Shown here: positions 61,663 to 64,000 of the stretch, piece after piece
Layout: the number at the start of each line of letters is the position of its first letter
How positions within the stretch are numbered: position 1 is the stretch's first letter
Assembly: GCA_015231915.1 (NCBI GenBank)
Contig: JADGAR010000003.1
Coordinates: 1-64,000, forward strand
From: Magnetococcales bacterium
Lineage (GTDB): Bacteria; Pseudomonadota; Magnetococcia; Magnetococcales; Magnetaquicoccaceae
Direction: 5' to 3'
Length of the DNA stretch: 64,000 nucleotides
Notes under the pieces: generated by a model
The model's database searches: none
What the model saw: the letters and a program-made list of their open reading frames with translations, nothing else
Told to the model about the DNA's origin: nothing
Made by a program: the position numbers and the translations under genes

Positions 61663-64000
61663 TCGTCAACGTTTCGCCATCACTGGCAAACATCACCGCA
61701 CCGTCCCGGTCGGTGCGCCACAACCGGGCGCCCACCGCCTCCCAGCGCCGTGTCACTGCCTCCTTGGGAAAACCCCATGGATTGTCCCGACCCACGCTGA
61801 CCACCGCATGTTCCGGTCGCACCATGCCCACGAAGGCCGGCGTGGAGGAGGTCAGGCTGCCGTGATGGGGAACCAGCGCCATGGTCACCGGCGCCAGGGC
61901 GTTTTGGGCCAGCAGCCAGGACTCCTCCCGGCTCTCCATGTCGCCGGTCAGCAGAAACCGGTGTTTGCCATGCCGCAGTTCCACCACCAGGGAGCGGTCG
62001 TTGAGCTTCGCCTTGTTGCCCTCCGGCATGGGCGGCAGGACGAGGATCTCGCCTTTGCCGTCCGTGAAGCGTGCCGGGGCATCGAAAAAGCGTACCGGCA
62101 CCCGTTCCTGCTGCGCGGCCAACAGCAGGCCATGCACCGAATGATCGAGCATCTCCTCCGTGGTGACCCGCGCCATCCACAAGCCACCCACCGGAAAATT
62201 CCTCAGGATGGCGGCCACCCCGGACATGTGATCCCGCTGCGGATGACTGACCACCACCCGCTCCAGCCGCTCGACCCCGTAATGCCACAAGGCCGTGGAG
62301 GTCACCCCTTCGCCGATGTTGAAACGGGAACTGACCACCCCGCCCGAGTCCACCACCATCCACCCCCCATGGGGCATCTTCACCACCATGGAGAGCGCCT
62401 GCCCCACGTCCAGGACGATCAGCCGCAACAGGGCTTCGGCCCGGAAATCCTTTGGCCACCAGAGGGCGGCAACCGCCATGCCGAGCAGCATGGCCCGTTT
62501 CCAGTGCCAGGGTCCGGGTCGGCGCAGGGCGAGCGCCACCCAGCCTGCGGCCAGATAGAGCGCCACCCCTGGCAGGGGCGGCCCGGAAAAACGGCTCCAT
62601 GCCCCAGGCAAGGTGGCGGTCCATTCGATCAGCCAGCGATACCACTCCAGGGTCCATCCCATGGCCAGCAGCAGACCATCCGCGCCTTGTGGCCAGAATG
62701 GCCGTATCACCAGGGCCAGCAGCCCCAGCGGAGTGGAAAGTTCTCCCACGAGGGGAATGGCGACGGGATTGGCCAGGATGCCGTAAGGCGAGAGGCGATG
62801 AAAGCTGTAGAGGGCGATCGGGGCGGTGACCAGTTCCACGGCGAGGGTGGATCCCAGGCTCCAGAGCACCTTTTCCCACCACGTCCTGGCCGGAAAAAGG
62901 TCAATCAGGTAGAGGATGACCGCCACGCACAGAAAGGAGAGTTGACACCCGGCGTTGGTCAACTGCCCAGGCTGCCAGGTGAGGACCGCAATGGCCGAAA
63001 AGGTGAGCACCCGCCAGGATTGCCGCCGCCTTTGCCAGGCCACGGCGAGCAGGAACAGCCCCACCATGATGAAGGAGCGTTGCACGGGCACCGTCCAGCC
63101 GGCCAGTTGGGCGTAGGCCGTCAGCGGGATGAAGGTCAGCAGGGCTGCGGGCCGTTTCATGTCCCAGCGCCGCGCCAGGGGCAGGATCGTCACCAGGGCG
63201 AGCCGAAACAGAAAAAACAGCGATCCCCCCACCAGGGAGAGATGCAGCCCGGAGATGGAGATCAGGTGATAGGTTCCGGAGACGAACAGGGCCTCCTGCA
63301 GGGAGGCATCGATGTGGCCGCGCTTGCCCACCAGCAGGGCCTCGGCCAGCCCGAGCCGCGACGCGGGCAGGGTGGCGGCGAGCCATTCGCTGATCTGCTG
63401 CCGCCAGCGGTTCCACTGCCACTCTCCGGTTGCGGCGATCCAGACTGCGGGTCCGGTCGCGCTGCCACTGGCGATCACCCCCTGTTCCAGCAGGTAGGCC
63501 CGATAATCGAAACCGCCGGGATTGCGGAAGGAGGCGAGCTGGTGCAGTCGCGCCGGGACCTCGATCCGGTCGCCGGGGAGCACGTCCGGCAGGGGGACTT
63601 TGGGGTTCTTTTTGTTGAAGGTAACGCGCACCTTGCCGGAGGCATGCCACTCCCCGGCGGAGACCTGGTCCAGGAGCAGGAGGGTGGAGTCGTCCCGGTC
63701 TTCCCGATCCGCCACCACGGCCTGGAGCACCGTTTTGGCCCCGGAGAGCGCCTCGGGGAGGTTGGGCGTGACGAGGGGTTGCAACCGCACCACGCACAGC
63801 CCCCAGAGCAGACCGGCCAGGGCCAGGGGCCAGGGATTGGCGCCGGCGGTCCAGCGCGACCGGCAGGCGGCCAGGGCGGGAATGGCGGCGATGGCGAGCA
63901 GTTCCGCACGCTGGCTGGCCAGATCGGGCAGGAGCGCGATCAGGCCGATCAGCATCCAGGCCAGAAACAGGGCCGGGTTGGCGACAGGTCTGTCCGGGGG
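61646..64000 (-). CDS. comEC: ComEC/Rec2-family DNA uptake protein (5' end outside window)
   Basis: A large membrane protein that forms the inner-membrane channel for DNA uptake during natural transformation. An N-terminal soluble domain (DUF4131-like, PGDRIEVPARLHQLASF, NPGGFDYRAYLLEQGV) is followed by the multi-helix competence domain (LISISGLHLSLVGG, a family hallmark) and a C-terminal metallo-beta-lactamase-like domain with VVSHPQRDHMSGV and VPHHGSLTSSTP. The frame stays open through 64000, beyond the first in-frame ATG at 63955, so the true start lies outside the window. Confidence 0.93.
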   Translation of the reverse strand, partial: PPDRPVANPALFLAWMLIGLIALLPDLASQRAELLAIAAIPALAACRSRWTAGANPWPLALAGLLWGLCVVRLQPLVTPNLPEALSGAKTVLQAVVADREDRDDSTLLLLDQVSAGEWHASGKVRVTFNKKNPKVPLPDVLPGDRIEVPARLHQLASFRNPGGFDYRAYLLEQGVIASGSATGPAVWIAATGEWQWNRWRQQISEWLAATLPASRLGLAEALLVGKRGHIDASLQEALFVSGTYHLISISGLHLSLVGGSLFFLFRLALVTILPLARRWDMKRPAALLTFIPLTAYAQLAGWTVPVQRSFIMVGLFLLAVAWQRRRQSWRVLTFSAIAVLTWQPGQLTNAGCQLSFLCVAVILYLIDLFPARTWWEKVLWSLGSTLAVELVTAPIALYSFHRLSPYGILANPVAIPLVGELSTPLGLLALVIRPFWPQGADGLLLAMGWTLEWYRWLIEWTATLPGAWSRFSGPPLPGVALYLAAGWVALALRRPGPWHWKRAMLLGMAVAALWWPKDFRAEALLRLIVLDVGQALSMVVKMPHGGWMVVDSGGVVSSRFNIGEGVTSTALWHYGVERLERVVVSHPQRDHMSGVAAILRNFPVGGLWMARVTTEEMLDHSVHGLLLAAQQERVPVRFFDAPARFTDGKGEILVLPPMPEGNKAKLNDRSLVVELRHGKHRFLLTGDMESREESWLLAQNALAPVTMALVPHHGSLTSSTPAFVGMVRPEHAVVSVGRDNPWGFPKEAVTRRWEAVGARLWRTDRDGAVMFASDGETLTITTGE

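Noticed and set aside
1-64000. tRNA, rRNA, insertion sequences or integrases
   Set aside because: No tRNA- or rRNA-like sequence, transposase or integrase was recognised by reading; a tRNAscan-SE or ISfinder run would be decisive.

Overview
The window is a GC-rich, densely coded stretch of bacterial chromosome. Many neighbouring genes overlap by ATGA, so operons are long and translationally coupled. The gene families (ClpA, TcdA, Pcm, ComEC, an SlmA-like TetR protein, four hybrid histidine kinases, a GGDEF-EAL protein, an oxygen-independent style cobalamin pathway) suggest a free-living, environmentally versatile member of the Pseudomonadota. The sequence alone does not fix the order; a Magnetococcales-like lineage is only a guess from memory.

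Layout. 1-10133: the end of clpA, an OmpA-like protein, a response-regulator/kinase hybrid, cysC, a proline-rich small protein, a large PAS hybrid kinase with its HPt partner, and a DUF1015 protein. 10153-12316: a sugar epimerase, a coiled-coil nuclease-like protein, a small unknown protein and a remnant of a Fic-type gene. 12449-16170: two overlapping genes that look like a split Pat-type protein acetyltransferase (a ligase-like protein lacking its catalytic residues, plus a CoA-transferase fused to a GNAT domain). 16184-26263: a minus-strand operon (GGDEF-EAL, SpoU methyltransferase, SEL1, tatD, tcdA, a conserved unknown, pcm). It is split between tatD and tcdA by an AT-richer restriction-modification cassette flanked by a 69-bp imperfect direct repeat. 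26470-32268: two small cysteine-motif proteins, a pseudokinase with a PEGA domain, and a DUF4062-STAND NTPase-TPR protein that resembles defence or conflict proteins. 32351-37986: a five-gene surface polysaccharide operon. 38175-42847: two overlapping hybrid kinases. 42887-46763: a decayed TPR-glycosyltransferase gene and three late cobalamin genes. 47079-51356: a TetR regulator, an iron-sulfur/molybdopterin formate dehydrogenase-like subunit and an Rpn-family nuclease. 51485-61662: a cobalamin riboswitch with its own terminator, followed by eleven closely packed genes. 61646-64000: comEC, cut by the window end.

Function. Together the two cobalamin loci cover most corrin-ring steps, cobalt insertion, both amidations, adenosylation and aminopropanol attachment. 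No cbiJ/cobK, cobU, cobS or cobT is seen here. The last gene of the riboswitch operon is an uncharacterised protein resembling the DsrE/TusD fold. The best candidates for new biology are the split Pat-like acetyltransferase pair, the NotI-like endonuclease paired with an adenine methyltransferase inside a split operon, the DUF4062-STAND-TPR protein, the pseudokinase, and the hybrid kinase whose degenerate HPt domain is followed by a separate protein with an intact one.
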